A stretch of DNA of 64,000 nucleotides from Acidimicrobiia bacterium (GTDB lineage Bacteria; Actinomycetota; Acidimicrobiia; Acidimicrobiales; Poriferisodalaceae): contig JAJEFK010000053.1 of assembly GCA_022820505.1 (NCBI GenBank), positions 62,001-126,000 on the forward strand. The letters run 5' to 3'. Below are positions 35,285 through 44,258 of this stretch, piece after piece (positions within the stretch are counted from its first letter, which is position 1; each line of letters begins with the position of its first letter). The notes below the pieces were generated by a model. That model was given only the letters and a program-made list of their open reading frames with translations. It had not been told where the DNA came from and searched no databases. The translations under genes were made by a program, and so were the position numbers.

Positions 35285-36268
35285 ATGCTGAGGTCCATCG
35301 CTGCCAGGATCGCCCAAGCACTCGGGCTGATCCTGGCAGTGATGTGCCTCAACTTCTTGCTGATCCACATCACGCCGGGCGATCCCGCCACGGTGATCGT
35401 GGGCGAGAGCGGCGCCGGCGATCCTGAGCTGCTGGAGGAGATCCGCGCGCAATACGGCCTCGACCGCCCGGTCATCGTGCAGCTCGCGTCGTATGTGGGC
35501 CGGGTCGCCACCGGTGACCTGGGCGATTCGTACTTCTTCAACCAGTCGGTGACGTCGCTGATCCTCCAACGCCTGTGGCCCACCGTGCTGCTGGTGGGAA
35601 CCGCGCTGGCGTTTGCCGTGGCGGCTGGGACGATGGTCGGCGTCGCCACCGCGCGCCGTCCCGAGAGCCCGCTCAGCCATGGAGCGACCGTGCTGGCGCT
35701 GGTGGGCTTCTCGATGCCGGTCTTCTGGACCGGGATCATGCTGGTGATCCTGTTCGCCTCTGCCTGGAAGCTGCTGCCCGTGCAGGGGTGGCACGACGTG
35801 AACTACGGCGAGGGCCTGCTCGCGAATGTGCTCGACGTGGGCGAGCACCTGGTGCTGCCCGCGCTCACGCTCGGCCTCATCTACCTGGCGCAGTACAGCC
35901 GGCTGTCTCGGGCGTCGATGCTGGAAGTGCTCGAGTCGGACTATGTGCGCACAGCGCGGGCCAAGGGCCTGAACGAGCGCCGAGTCGTATACAAGCACGC
36001 GCTGCGCAACGCCGTCATCCCCGTGGTGACCGTGGTGGGTCTGCAGTTCGGCGCGCTGCTGTCTGGGGCGCTGCTCGTCGAGACCGTATTCAACTGGCCC
36101 GGGCTCGGCCGATTGGCGTTCGACTCGATTCTCCGCCGGGACACCTCGGTGCTGCTCGGCGTGCTGATGGTGTCGTCGGTGATGGTGATCGTGGCCAATC
36201 TGCTCACCGATCTGCTGTACACGATTATCGACCCGCGCATCCGGCTGCGGGAGCGTTCCAATGTCTGA
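35285..36268 (+). CDS. DppB-type ABC permease
   Basis: A 327-residue membrane permease with the DppB/OppB pattern. An N-terminal helix is followed by the periplasmic segment (DPELLEEIRAQYGLDRPV), and the EAA loop is YVRTARAKGLNERRVVYKHALRNA. The C-terminal signature is ETVFNWPGLGRLA. It overlaps the dppC-type gene by 8 bp. The ATG at 35285 follows AAGGACGGAGC. Confidence 0.93.
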   Translation: MLRSIAARIAQALGLILAVMCLNFLLIHITPGDPATVIVGESGAGDPELLEEIRAQYGLDRPVIVQLASYVGRVATGDLGDSYFFNQSVTSLILQRLWPTVLLVGTALAFAVAAGTMVGVATARRPESPLSHGATVLALVGFSMPVFWTGIMLVILFASAWKLLPVQGWHDVNYGEGLLANVLDVGEHLVLPALTLGLIYLAQYSRLSRASMLEVLESDYVRTARAKGLNERRVVYKHALRNAVIPVVTVVGLQFGALLSGALLVETVFNWPGLGRLAFDSILRRDTSVLLGVLMVSSVMVIVANLLTDLLYTIIDPRIRLRERSNV

Positions 36269-37190
36269 CGCGATGGGACGTGGCGAGGTGGCCGCCGCCG
36301 ATCTGCCCGTCGCACCCGGCCTGGGCGCCGGCGGCGAAGGCGGATCGGGTCGCCCAGGTCGCGAAACGCTGCGGTTGTTCGTGCGCAACAAGGCGGCAGT
36401 GGCCGGTGTGGTGATGCTCATCGGGATCGTCTTCATGACGGTCGCCGGGCCGCGGATCTACGACAACGATCCCAAGGACATCGTGGCCATCCCGCTCACT
36501 GGTCCCGGAGAGCTGGCCGAGGCCCGCTTGGGCACCGACTATTTGGGACGCGATGTGCTGGCCGGGGTGATCGGGGGCGGCACGACCAGCATGACGGTGG
36601 CTGCCATGGCGGCTGCGATGGTGCTGGTGATCGGCATCAGCATCGGCGCGCTCGCCGGCTATTACGGCGGCTGGCTCGACAGCGCCCTCATGCGCTTCAC
36701 CGAGTTCTTCCAGGTGCTGCCTGCGCTGCTGTTCGCGATGGTGCTCGTGGCGCTGTTCGAGCCGTCGATGTGGACGATCTCGTTCGCCATCGGCGTAGTG
36801 GCGTGGCCGGGGATCGCTCGCATCACCCGTGCGGAGTTCCTGAGACTGAAGAACCTGGAGTTCGTGCGGGCAGCCCGAGCGGTGGGAGCGACGGACTGGC
36901 GCATCATTCGCAAGGTGGTGTTCCCCAATGCGCTGCCGCCGCTCATCGTGTCGGCCACGCTCATCATGGGCACGGCAATCCTGTTCGAGGCGGGGCTGGC
37001 GTTCCTGGGACTCGGTGATCCCAACACCACGAGCTGGGGCTTGATGATCGGGCTGAACCGGGGGAACTTCCTGACGGCGTGGTGGTCGGTGACCTTCCCT
37101 GGACTGGCGATCTTCTTCACCGTGCTGAGCTTCAGCCTCATCGGCGACGGGCTGCAGGATGCCTACAACCCCAAGCTGCGGGGACGCTGA
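36261..37190 (+). CDS. DppC-type ABC permease
   Basis: A 309-residue permease with an extra hydrophilic N-terminus (~35 residues), a first helix, then the DppC segment RLGTDYLGRDVLAGVIGGG. The EAA loop is FVRAARAVGATDWRIIRKVVFPN. It forms the channel with the DppB-type protein. The 3-bp gap to the next ATPase gene indicates tight coupling. Confidence 0.93.
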   Translation: MSDAMGRGEVAAADLPVAPGLGAGGEGGSGRPGRETLRLFVRNKAAVAGVVMLIGIVFMTVAGPRIYDNDPKDIVAIPLTGPGELAEARLGTDYLGRDVLAGVIGGGTTSMTVAAMAAAMVLVIGISIGALAGYYGGWLDSALMRFTEFFQVLPALLFAMVLVALFEPSMWTISFAIGVVAWPGIARITRAEFLRLKNLEFVRAARAVGATDWRIIRKVVFPNALPPLIVSATLIMGTAILFEAGLAFLGLGDPNTTSWGLMIGLNRGNFLTAWWSVTFPGLAIFFTVLSFSLIGDGLQDAYNPKLRGR

Positions 37191-37193
37191 GCG

Positions 37194-38129
37194 ATGAGCG
37201 CTCTGGCGAATGGCGACGGCGCCCCGGGCGATTCGCCACGGCTGCGGGTTCGGGGCCTGACCGTCGGCTTCGACGAGTTCATCGCCGTGAACGACGTGTC
37301 GTTCGACCTGCACGACGGCGGGACGCTGGCGGTGGTCGGCGAGTCGGGCTCGGGCAAGTCGGTGACTGCGCTGTCGATCATGCGGCTCATCGAGATCGGC
37401 ACCCGGGCGGAGATTCACAGCGGCGAGGTGCTGTTCCGCCACGACGACGGCAGCGTCGACGACTTGCTGCAGCTGCCCGAACCGCAGATGCGATCGATCC
37501 GGGGCGATCGCATCTCGATGATCTTCCAGGAACCGCTGACCAGCCTCAACCCCGTCTATACCGTCGGCAGCCAGATCGGCGAGGCGCTGCGGCTCCACCG
37601 TGGGATGAACCGCAGCGAGGCGCGCGAGCGCACGTTGGAGATGCTCAACCGGGTGCGCATTCCCGACGCTGCGCGCCGGATCGACCAGTACCCCCACGAG
37701 ATGTCGGGCGGGATGCGCCAGCGGGTCATGATCGCCATGGCGCTTGCCTGCGACCCGGCGATCCTGATCGCGGACGAGCCGACGACCGCGCTCGACGTGA
37801 CGATCCAGGCGCAGATTCTCGCCCTCATCGCCGAGATGCAGCGCGAGACCGGCGCAGCCGTGCTGATCATCACCCATGACATGGGCGTCGTGGCGGAAAT
37901 CGCCGACGAGGTGGTGGTGATGCAACAGTCGCGACTGGTGGAGCGCGGCCATGTCTCGGACATCTTCGATCGGCCCAGCGAGCCCTACACGCAGTCGTTG
38001 CTGGCTGCGGTGCCACGGCTCGGATCGATGGCGGGCGTCGAGGCCCCGCAGCGCTTCGAGCTGATCGATCCCGATGCGCTGGCGGCTGCGGGCTCCGGGG
38101 CGGACAGCGAGGGGGGCTCGGACTCGTGA
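37194..38129 (+). CDS. DppD-type ABC transporter ATPase
   Basis: A 311-residue ATPase. Walker A is GESGSGKS, the oligopeptide-type RGDRISMIFQEPLTSLNPVY is present, the signature is MSGGMRQR and Walker B is AILIADEPTTALD. The C-terminal extension typical of Dpp/Opp ATPases lacks the usual Cys-rich iron-sulphur motif. It overlaps the dppF-type gene by 4 bp. Confidence 0.93.
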   Translation: MSALANGDGAPGDSPRLRVRGLTVGFDEFIAVNDVSFDLHDGGTLAVVGESGSGKSVTALSIMRLIEIGTRAEIHSGEVLFRHDDGSVDDLLQLPEPQMRSIRGDRISMIFQEPLTSLNPVYTVGSQIGEALRLHRGMNRSEARERTLEMLNRVRIPDAARRIDQYPHEMSGGMRQRVMIAMALACDPAILIADEPTTALDVTIQAQILALIAEMQRETGAAVLIITHDMGVVAEIADEVVVMQQSRLVERGHVSDIFDRPSEPYTQSLLAAVPRLGSMAGVEAPQRFELIDPDALAAAGSGADSEGGSDS

Positions 38130-39052
38130 CGCAGCACGATGCCCCGGCGCCGATCGTCGAGGTCGAAGCGCTCACCAAGCATTTCCCGGCCAGTCATGGT
38201 GCCCGCGTGCACGCCGTGGAGCAGGTCAGCCTGCACATCGATCGCGGCGAGACGCTGGCGGTGGTCGGCGAGAGCGGTTGCGGCAAATCGACGCTGGCCT
38301 ACCTGATCATCCGCCTGCTGAATCCGACCAGCGGCACCATCCGGCTCGACGGCACCGACATCACGAGTCTCGGTCCCCGGGCGCTGCGGCCTCACCGGCG
38401 CAAGGCGCAGATCGTCTTCCAGGACCCGTTCGCCAGCCTGGATCCCCGGCGCACCGTGGGCAAAGCGATTGCCGAGCCGCTCGAGATCCATCGTGCCGTG
38501 CCCAAGCGCGAGATCAATGACGTGGTCGCCGACCTGCTGCGACGGGTCGGCATGTCGCCCGACGACATGCGGCAGTACCCGCACCAATTCTCCGGGGGTC
38601 AGCGCCAGCGCATCTGCATCGCCCGGGCCTTGGCGCTGCGGCCCGAGCTGGTGATCGCCGACGAGGCGGTGTCCGCGCTGGATGTCTCGATCCAGGCACA
38701 GGTCATCAACCTGATGATGGATCTGCAGGAAGAGATGGGCCTGTCGTACCTGTTCATCAGCCATGACCTCGCCGTCGTGGAGCGGATCGCTCACCGGGTG
38801 GGGGTGATGTATCTCGGCCAGATCGTGGAGCTGGGTCCGCGCCGGGCCATCTTCGAAAATCCCATGCACGACTACACCAAGCGGTTGCTCGACGCGGTGC
38901 CGATCGCCGATCCGGCACGCCGCCGGACTGACCGCTCGGTGCAGACCGATGAGGTGCCCAGCCCAGTCTTCGAAGCCGGCACCGCCCCCGACCCCGTGAC
39001 CCTGGTGGAAGTGGAACCGGGACACCTCGTGGCACAGGAGGCAAACGACTGA
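38126..39052 (+). CDS. DppF-type ABC transporter ATPase
   Basis: A 308-residue ATPase. Walker A is GESGCGKS, IVFQDPFASLDPRRTV is the DppF-type Q-loop region, the signature is FSGGQRQR and Walker B is ELVIADEAVSALD. The Glu in DEA is where most members have DEP, a mild variant. The stop shares one base with the ATG of the amidohydrolase, so transport and hydrolysis are co-expressed. Confidence 0.93.
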   Translation: MTQHDAPAPIVEVEALTKHFPASHGARVHAVEQVSLHIDRGETLAVVGESGCGKSTLAYLIIRLLNPTSGTIRLDGTDITSLGPRALRPHRRKAQIVFQDPFASLDPRRTVGKAIAEPLEIHRAVPKREINDVVADLLRRVGMSPDDMRQYPHQFSGGQRQRICIARALALRPELVIADEAVSALDVSIQAQVINLMMDLQEEMGLSYLFISHDLAVVERIAHRVGVMYLGQIVELGPRRAIFENPMHDYTKRLLDAVPIADPARRRTDRSVQTDEVPSPVFEAGTAPDPVTLVEVEPGHLVAQEAND

Positions 39053-40755
39053 TGACGACAGCCCACACCGGCCGCAGCGACGAGAACGAACCATTCGTGA
39101 TCTACCCGGCGCGCCGGGTCATCACCATCAACCCCGCGTTCCCCTTCGGAGAGGCAGTGGCGGTGTCGGGCGATCGCATCCTGGGCGTCGGCAGCGCCGA
39201 CGAGCTGGCCTCATGGGGTGGCCATCGAGTCGATGATCGCTTCGCCGAACACGTGCTCATGCCCGGGTTCATCGAGGCGCACTGCCACGTCATGTCGGGC
39301 GGGCTGTGGAACTCCACCTACGTCGGCTACTTCGACCGGCGCGACCCCCAGGGGCTGCTGTGGCCGGGCTGCACCTCGATCGACGATGTGCTCGAACGGC
39401 TGGGCAAGGCCGCCGCCGACATGACCGACGATTCTCAGACGCTGCTGGCATGGGGCCTCGACCCCATCTACTTCCCGGGCGAGCGGCTCGTGGCGCGCCA
39501 CCTCGACACCGTGACCGGCGACCGGCCGACGCTGATACTGCATGCCAGCGGGCACCTCGCCACGATCAACTCGGCGCTCATGGACCGATGCGGGATCGAC
39601 GAGACGGCGACCAGCCCCGGCGTGGCCCGCGGCGGCGACGGACTGCCCAACGGCGAGCTGCATGAGCCCGCCGGGATGATGCTGGCCGGCGAAGCGTTCG
39701 CCGACATGATGCAGGCCAACCGCAGCGAGCAGGCCCGCTGGCGCTATGCGAACGAAGCTCGCAACGCCGGTCACACCCTGCTGACCGACCTGGGCACCAC
39801 ACAGCTCTGGGACCCTGAGCAGCTCGGCAACTGGAAGAAGGTGACCAGCGATGCCGCCTATCCGGCGCGGGTGATGGTGGCGATGTCGAACCTGTTCGGG
39901 GCCACGGCCGACCCGGCGGAATTGGCCGAGCTGTGCGTGAAGCTGAAGAGCGAGCAGACCGACAAGCTGCGCTTCGGCATCGTCAAGCTGATCCTGGACG
40001 GCTCGATCCAGGGGTTCACGGCCCGTATCAGCTGGCCGCACTACTACAAGCCGCCGCCGGGTCACATCGGCAACGGCATGTGGCTGACGGCGCCCGACCA
40101 GATGGCCGACCTGATGGAGCCATACCACCGAGCCGGCTTGACCGTGCACTGTCACTGCAACGGGGATGAGGCCACCGAGGCGTTCGTCCAAGCCGTCGAG
40201 CAGGTGCTGGAGCGCTACCCCCGCTGGGACCACCGCCACACGGTGCAGCACTGCCAGCTCACCACACCCGACCAGTACCGCCGCATGGCAGCCCTGGGCA
40301 TGTGCGCCAACATCTTCTCGAACCACATCTACTACTGGGGCGACCAGCACCGGGACGTGACCGTGGGACCCGAGCGTGCGGCGCGGATGGATGCCTGCGC
40401 GACCGCCTTGGCCAGCGGGGTCAGCTTCTCGATCCACTCGGATTCGCCGATCACGCCGCTGGGGCACCTGCACACCGCGTGGTGCGCGGTGAATCGGGTG
40501 ACGGCGTCGGGCGAGGTGCTTGGGCCGGATGAGCGCATCGGCGTGCCGGACGCGCTGCGGGCCATCACGATCGAGGCGGCCCGCCAGATCAAGATGGACG
40601 GCGAGATCGGCAGCATCGAAGCCGGCAAGCTGGCCGACTTTGCCGTGCTGGAGGACGACCCGCTGAGCGTCGACCCGATGGCGCTGCGTGACATCGGGGT
40701 GTGGGGCACCGTGCTGGGAGGCGTGCTGCAGCCCGCCCAGATCAGCGACGTGTAA
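39052..40755 (+). CDS. YtcJ-like amidohydrolase
   Basis: A 567-residue metal-dependent amidohydrolase of the YtcJ/amidohydrolase-3 branch. The first metal motif is FIEAHCHVMSGG, the later conserved parts are TVHCHCNGDEATEAF and HRHTVQHCQLT, the last metal Asp region is SIHSDSPITPLG, and the tail GEIGSIEAGKLADFAVLEDD is typical. It is cytoplasmic (no signal). It ends the transporter operon and probably hydrolyses an amide, ester or lactam of the imported compound. Substrate unknown. Confidence 0.9.
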   Translation: MTTAHTGRSDENEPFVIYPARRVITINPAFPFGEAVAVSGDRILGVGSADELASWGGHRVDDRFAEHVLMPGFIEAHCHVMSGGLWNSTYVGYFDRRDPQGLLWPGCTSIDDVLERLGKAAADMTDDSQTLLAWGLDPIYFPGERLVARHLDTVTGDRPTLILHASGHLATINSALMDRCGIDETATSPGVARGGDGLPNGELHEPAGMMLAGEAFADMMQANRSEQARWRYANEARNAGHTLLTDLGTTQLWDPEQLGNWKKVTSDAAYPARVMVAMSNLFGATADPAELAELCVKLKSEQTDKLRFGIVKLILDGSIQGFTARISWPHYYKPPPGHIGNGMWLTAPDQMADLMEPYHRAGLTVHCHCNGDEATEAFVQAVEQVLERYPRWDHRHTVQHCQLTTPDQYRRMAALGMCANIFSNHIYYWGDQHRDVTVGPERAARMDACATALASGVSFSIHSDSPITPLGHLHTAWCAVNRVTASGEVLGPDERIGVPDALRAITIEAARQIKMDGEIGSIEAGKLADFAVLEDDPLSVDPMALRDIGVWGTVLGGVLQPAQISDV

Positions 40756-40814
40756 GCGCCGCTGCGGCGGCGGGCGCGCGGCGATGCCGCAGGCACGGGC
40801 AAGATGAGCGGCAC

Positions 40815-41810
40815 ATGAGCACGCAGCGCCTTCCCATGACCGTCGTCGGCGGTTATCTCGGCGCCGGCAAGACCACGCTGGTGAACCATGTGCTGCGCTC
40901 GACCGACGAGCGCATCGCGGTGATCGTCAACGACTTCGGCGAGATCTCCATCGACGAAGACCTGATCGTGGCCGCCGACAGCGACAAGCTGACGTTGGCC
41001 AACGGCTGCATCTGTTGCACGCTCGCCGACGGATTCGCTGCCGCACTTATGCAGATCCGCTCAGCGGGCACGCTCCCACAACGCCTGCTCATCGAGGCCA
41101 GCGGTGTCGCGGACCCCAACCAGATCGCGGCCTATGGCCACACGCCCGGGCTGCGACTGGACGCCGTGGTGGTGATGGCAGATGCCGAGCAGGTGCGACG
41201 CCAAGCCAACGACCGCTGGGTGGCCGACACCGTGCGGATGCAGCTCGCCGCGGCAGACCTGCTGGTGGTCAACAAGATCGACTTGCTCGACGATTCCAAA
41301 GAGGCCGATGACCTGTGCGACTGGCTGGCGGGGCTCTCACCCGGCGCCGCCGTTGTCCGCGCGAGCCGTGCTGCCGTGCCCATCGATGTGCTGCTCGGCC
41401 CCGGATCGGCCAGTGACGCCGCCGACGGCCGCGAAAGACCGGCGCCCGATGCGGCCGCTGCGCCCGGATGGCACACCGTGGAGGACCTCTTCGAATCGCA
41501 GACCGTCGTCCTCGACGTACCGGTGCCCATGCTCGTCATCGAGGCGCTGCTCGCCGATCTGCCCGACGGCGTCGCCCGCCTCAAGGGCCTGATACAAGCA
41601 GCGCCACCCACCAGCGCAGACGACACGAACGCCGCAGATGCCGCCAACGCCGCTGCCTACCTGATCGAAGCAGTAGGAAAGCGCACCTCAATGACCCCCC
41701 ACGCCACCGACCCCACCCAGCCACCTCCCCGCTGGGCCATCAGCCTCATATCCAACAAAGACTCCCTCCCCCCCACTTGGCTCGCCGAGCGACTGGTGAG
41801 GCGTGGCTGA
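40815..41810 (+). CDS. CobW/COG0523 G3E-family GTPase
   Basis: A 331-residue P-loop GTPase. Walker A is GGYLGAGKTTLVNH (residues 12-25), the metal-binding CxCC motif is NGCICCTL (C65, C67, C68), and NKIDLLDD is the base-recognition motif. This family inserts or traffics metals (Zn, Co, Fe) into enzymes. Its position between two metal-dependent amidohydrolases suggests it serves one of them. The C-terminal domain is short and ends in a Pro-rich tail. The ATG at 40815 is chosen because a nearer upstream ATG stops after three codons. Confidence 0.88.
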   Translation: MSTQRLPMTVVGGYLGAGKTTLVNHVLRSTDERIAVIVNDFGEISIDEDLIVAADSDKLTLANGCICCTLADGFAAALMQIRSAGTLPQRLLIEASGVADPNQIAAYGHTPGLRLDAVVVMADAEQVRRQANDRWVADTVRMQLAAADLLVVNKIDLLDDSKEADDLCDWLAGLSPGAAVVRASRAAVPIDVLLGPGSASDAADGRERPAPDAAAAPGWHTVEDLFESQTVVLDVPVPMLVIEALLADLPDGVARLKGLIQAAPPTSADDTNAADAANAAAYLIEAVGKRTSMTPHATDPTQPPPRWAISLISNKDSLPPTWLAERLVRRG

Positions 41811-41916
41811 AGTCGTTGCCGACGGGTGAGCGGGGGCGGTTGCGTGCCAGACTCATCGGGCGGGCTGCCGACTGCACCGAGACCCTGATCCTGAGTTCTG
41901 AGCCTGGAGTGCCGAC

Positions 41917-43254
41917 ATGGCGATCACGATCCCTGAACCTGATGTCAACAACGTGTGGCGACTGGAGACGCCGGGCAACGAGGGGTGGGTGCGCTCTGCA
42001 CGGCCGGATGCCGACGACAAGTTCTTCATGTGCTCGGCGGACGGGCATGTGCAGGAGCCGAACACGTTTCTGTACGACCGCATCGACCCGGCGTACCACC
42101 ACCGGCTGCCGACCATCGCCGTCACCAAGGCGATGGACGTTCATGGCAAGGGCGCCAAGGGCGACGACGGCAAGGGCGAGGACGCCAAGGGTGAGGGCGC
42201 CAAGAATGAGGGCGGTGGCGCGACCGAGGAGCAGTTCTTCCAGAAGGCCGAAGGCTTCCGCCCGGCCAAGCTCAACTGGACCAAGCCCTTCGAAGGCCAC
42301 GAGAAGCTGCGCAACCAATCCGGGCGCAGCCCCGAGGCCCGGCTGGCCGATCTGGCGCTGGACGGCTGCGACGCCGAGATCCTGTTTCCGAACAAGGGGC
42401 TGAGCATCTGGGCCACGCCCGATGCCGACTTCAGCCACGCCATGTGCCGGGCCTACAACGAGTGGGCCTGGGAGGAGTTCGCCGACTACAACGACCGGCT
42501 GGCCCCGATGGCCTGCATCGCTCCCGCCGCGCTCGACAAGGCCATCGCGGAGATCCAGCGCTGCGCGGCGCTCGGGTTCAAAGGGCTGAGCCTGCCCGCC
42601 AAGCCTGTGTTCGGGCCGCCAGACGTGGACGACCTCAACTACAACCTGCGCGAGATGGAGCCGCTGTGGGACTGCATCGACGAGGTCGAGCTGCCGGTCA
42701 CGTTCCACGTCTCGACCGGGCGTGACCCACGCACCTCACGCAGCCAGGGCGGTGCGGTCATCAACTACGCCGTGCACTCGCTGGCGCCCACGATGGAACC
42801 GCTGGTCAACATCTGCGCCTCGGGCGTTGCAGAGCGGCACCCGAAGCTGCAGTTCGGATCGATCGAGGCCGGTATCGGCTGGGTGCCATGGATGCTGACC
42901 GCCATGGACGAGGCCTACCTCAAGCACCACATGTGGGTGCGGCCCAAGCTCGAGATGCTGCCCAGCGAGTACTTCAAGCGGCAGGGCTTCGCGAGCTTCC
43001 AGGAAGATCCCGCGGGGCTGGATCTCGCGCGCGAGCACGGCCTGGTCGACAACTTCCTGTGGGCGAACGACTTCCCGCACCACGAGGGCTCATGGCCCTA
43101 TTCGGCCCAGGCCATCGAGCGCACGATGAGCCACCTCGACGACGGCGAGCGAGCCAAGATCCTCGGCCTCAACGCCGCCCGCATCTTCCGGTTCGACATC
43201 CCCGAACGCTACCTGCACCATCCCGACGCCGCCGCCGTTGCCGCCCAAACCTGA
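41917..43254 (+). CDS. Amidohydrolase-2 family metal hydrolase/decarboxylase
   Basis: A 445-residue TIM-barrel hydrolase of the PF04909 type: CSADGHVQEPNTFLYDRI opens the barrel, LDGCDAEILFPNKG and LPVTFHVS follow, and WANDFPHHEGSWP near the C-terminus carries the conserved Asp. Residues about 73-100 are an inserted Gly/Lys/Glu low-complexity stretch (GAKGDDGKGEDAKGEGAKNE). Members act as hydrolases or as ACMSD-like decarboxylases; which applies here is not clear. A GGAG site lies about 8 nt before the ATG. Confidence 0.88.
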   Translation: MAITIPEPDVNNVWRLETPGNEGWVRSARPDADDKFFMCSADGHVQEPNTFLYDRIDPAYHHRLPTIAVTKAMDVHGKGAKGDDGKGEDAKGEGAKNEGGGATEEQFFQKAEGFRPAKLNWTKPFEGHEKLRNQSGRSPEARLADLALDGCDAEILFPNKGLSIWATPDADFSHAMCRAYNEWAWEEFADYNDRLAPMACIAPAALDKAIAEIQRCAALGFKGLSLPAKPVFGPPDVDDLNYNLREMEPLWDCIDEVELPVTFHVSTGRDPRTSRSQGGAVINYAVHSLAPTMEPLVNICASGVAERHPKLQFGSIEAGIGWVPWMLTAMDEAYLKHHMWVRPKLEMLPSEYFKRQGFASFQEDPAGLDLAREHGLVDNFLWANDFPHHEGSWPYSAQAIERTMSHLDDGERAKILGLNAARIFRFDIPERYLHHPDAAAVAAQT

Positions 43255-43315
43255 GGCTCAGCAGTCCGCTGTGGTCGGGGCCGTGTGCATCACGGCTGCG
43301 CAGCGAGCAACGGCG

Positions 43316-44257
43316 CTAGGCGTTGACGGCGTAGGGCACGGGGTCGCCTGCTAAGGCCAGGTTGACCTGTTCGGCGATCTGGGCGCCGGCGCGGTCTTGC
43401 GCCTCTGAGGTGCTGGCGCCGAGGTGCGGGGTGGCCACCACATCGGGTCGGCCGAACAGCGGCGACTCGGTCGCCGGCTCGGCTGCGTAGACGTCCACTG
43501 CTATGCCGCCGAGCCGGCCGTCGTCCAATGCAGCGGCTGCCGCCGCCTCGTCGAGAATGCCGCCACGCGCGGTGTTGACGATCAGCGCATGCGGGCGGCA
43601 CCTGGCCAGATTCTCGGCTCCGAGCAGCCCTGCGGTCTCCGGCGTGCGGGGCATGTGCAGTGTGATGATGTCCGATCGTTCCAGCAATTCGGGGAACTCC
43701 ACCATCTCGACGTCGGCGGCTCGGCCCGATTCTGCGCTCACATAGGGGTCATAGGAGATGAGCTCTACGTCGAACGGGGCGATCCGCTGCGCTACTAAGC
43801 GGCCGACTCGCCCGAGGCCCACGATGCCGATCGTCTTGCGGTAGATCTCCATGCCGCCCCAGCGACTGCGCTCCCAGCGGCCGTCGGCGAGCGCCTGGTG
43901 TGCTTGAGGCACATGGCGCGCCAGCGCCAGCATGAGCGCCACGGTCATCTCGGCTGCCGACACGACGTTGCTGTACGGCGCATTGCAGACGATCACGCCG
44001 CGCTCGGTCGCCGCGGCCACATCGACGTTGTCGAGCCCTACGCCGGCACGCCCGACGACCACCAGCGAATCGCCCGCTGCGAGGACATCGGCGTCGACCT
44101 GGGTGGCCGAGCGGATGACCAGCGCCTGCGCCCCGGCGACGGCGTCGCGCAGCTCGTCGGGGCTGAGCCCCGTACGGACATCGACGTCGTGGCCGGCCGC
44201 GCGCAGCAGCTCGAGGCCGGCATCGGCCAACGTCTCGGCAACCAAGACCCGTGCCAC
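43316..44257 (-). CDS. serA: D-3-phosphoglycerate dehydrogenase, short form
   Basis: A 313-residue D-isomer 2-hydroxyacid dehydrogenase from the GTG at 44257. NAD-binding GIVGLGRVGRLVAQRI and the catalytic Arg/Glu/His in NTARGGILDE, DVYAAEP and TPHLGAST are present. It ends at DPVPYAVNA, exactly where actinobacterial SerA (~530 residues) continues into its ASB and ACT regulatory domains. It therefore lacks serine feedback control. Neighbouring aminotransferase genes and serC support serine synthesis. Another 2-hydroxyacid substrate is possible. It begins 1 bp after the aminotransferase stop. Confidence 0.82.
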   Translation of the reverse strand: MARVLVAETLADAGLELLRAAGHDVDVRTGLSPDELRDAVAGAQALVIRSATQVDADVLAAGDSLVVVGRAGVGLDNVDVAAATERGVIVCNAPYSNVVSAAEMTVALMLALARHVPQAHQALADGRWERSRWGGMEIYRKTIGIVGLGRVGRLVAQRIAPFDVELISYDPYVSAESGRAADVEMVEFPELLERSDIITLHMPRTPETAGLLGAENLARCRPHALIVNTARGGILDEAAAAAALDDGRLGGIAVDVYAAEPATESPLFGRPDVVATPHLGASTSEAQDRAGAQIAEQVNLALAGDPVPYAVNA

Positions 44258-44258
44258 G

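Noticed and set aside
36225-37952. 575-codon minus-strand ORF opposite the dppC/dppD genes
   Set aside because: The translation is His/Arg/Asp-rich without hydrophobic core or motif. The plus strand holds two unmistakable transporter genes.
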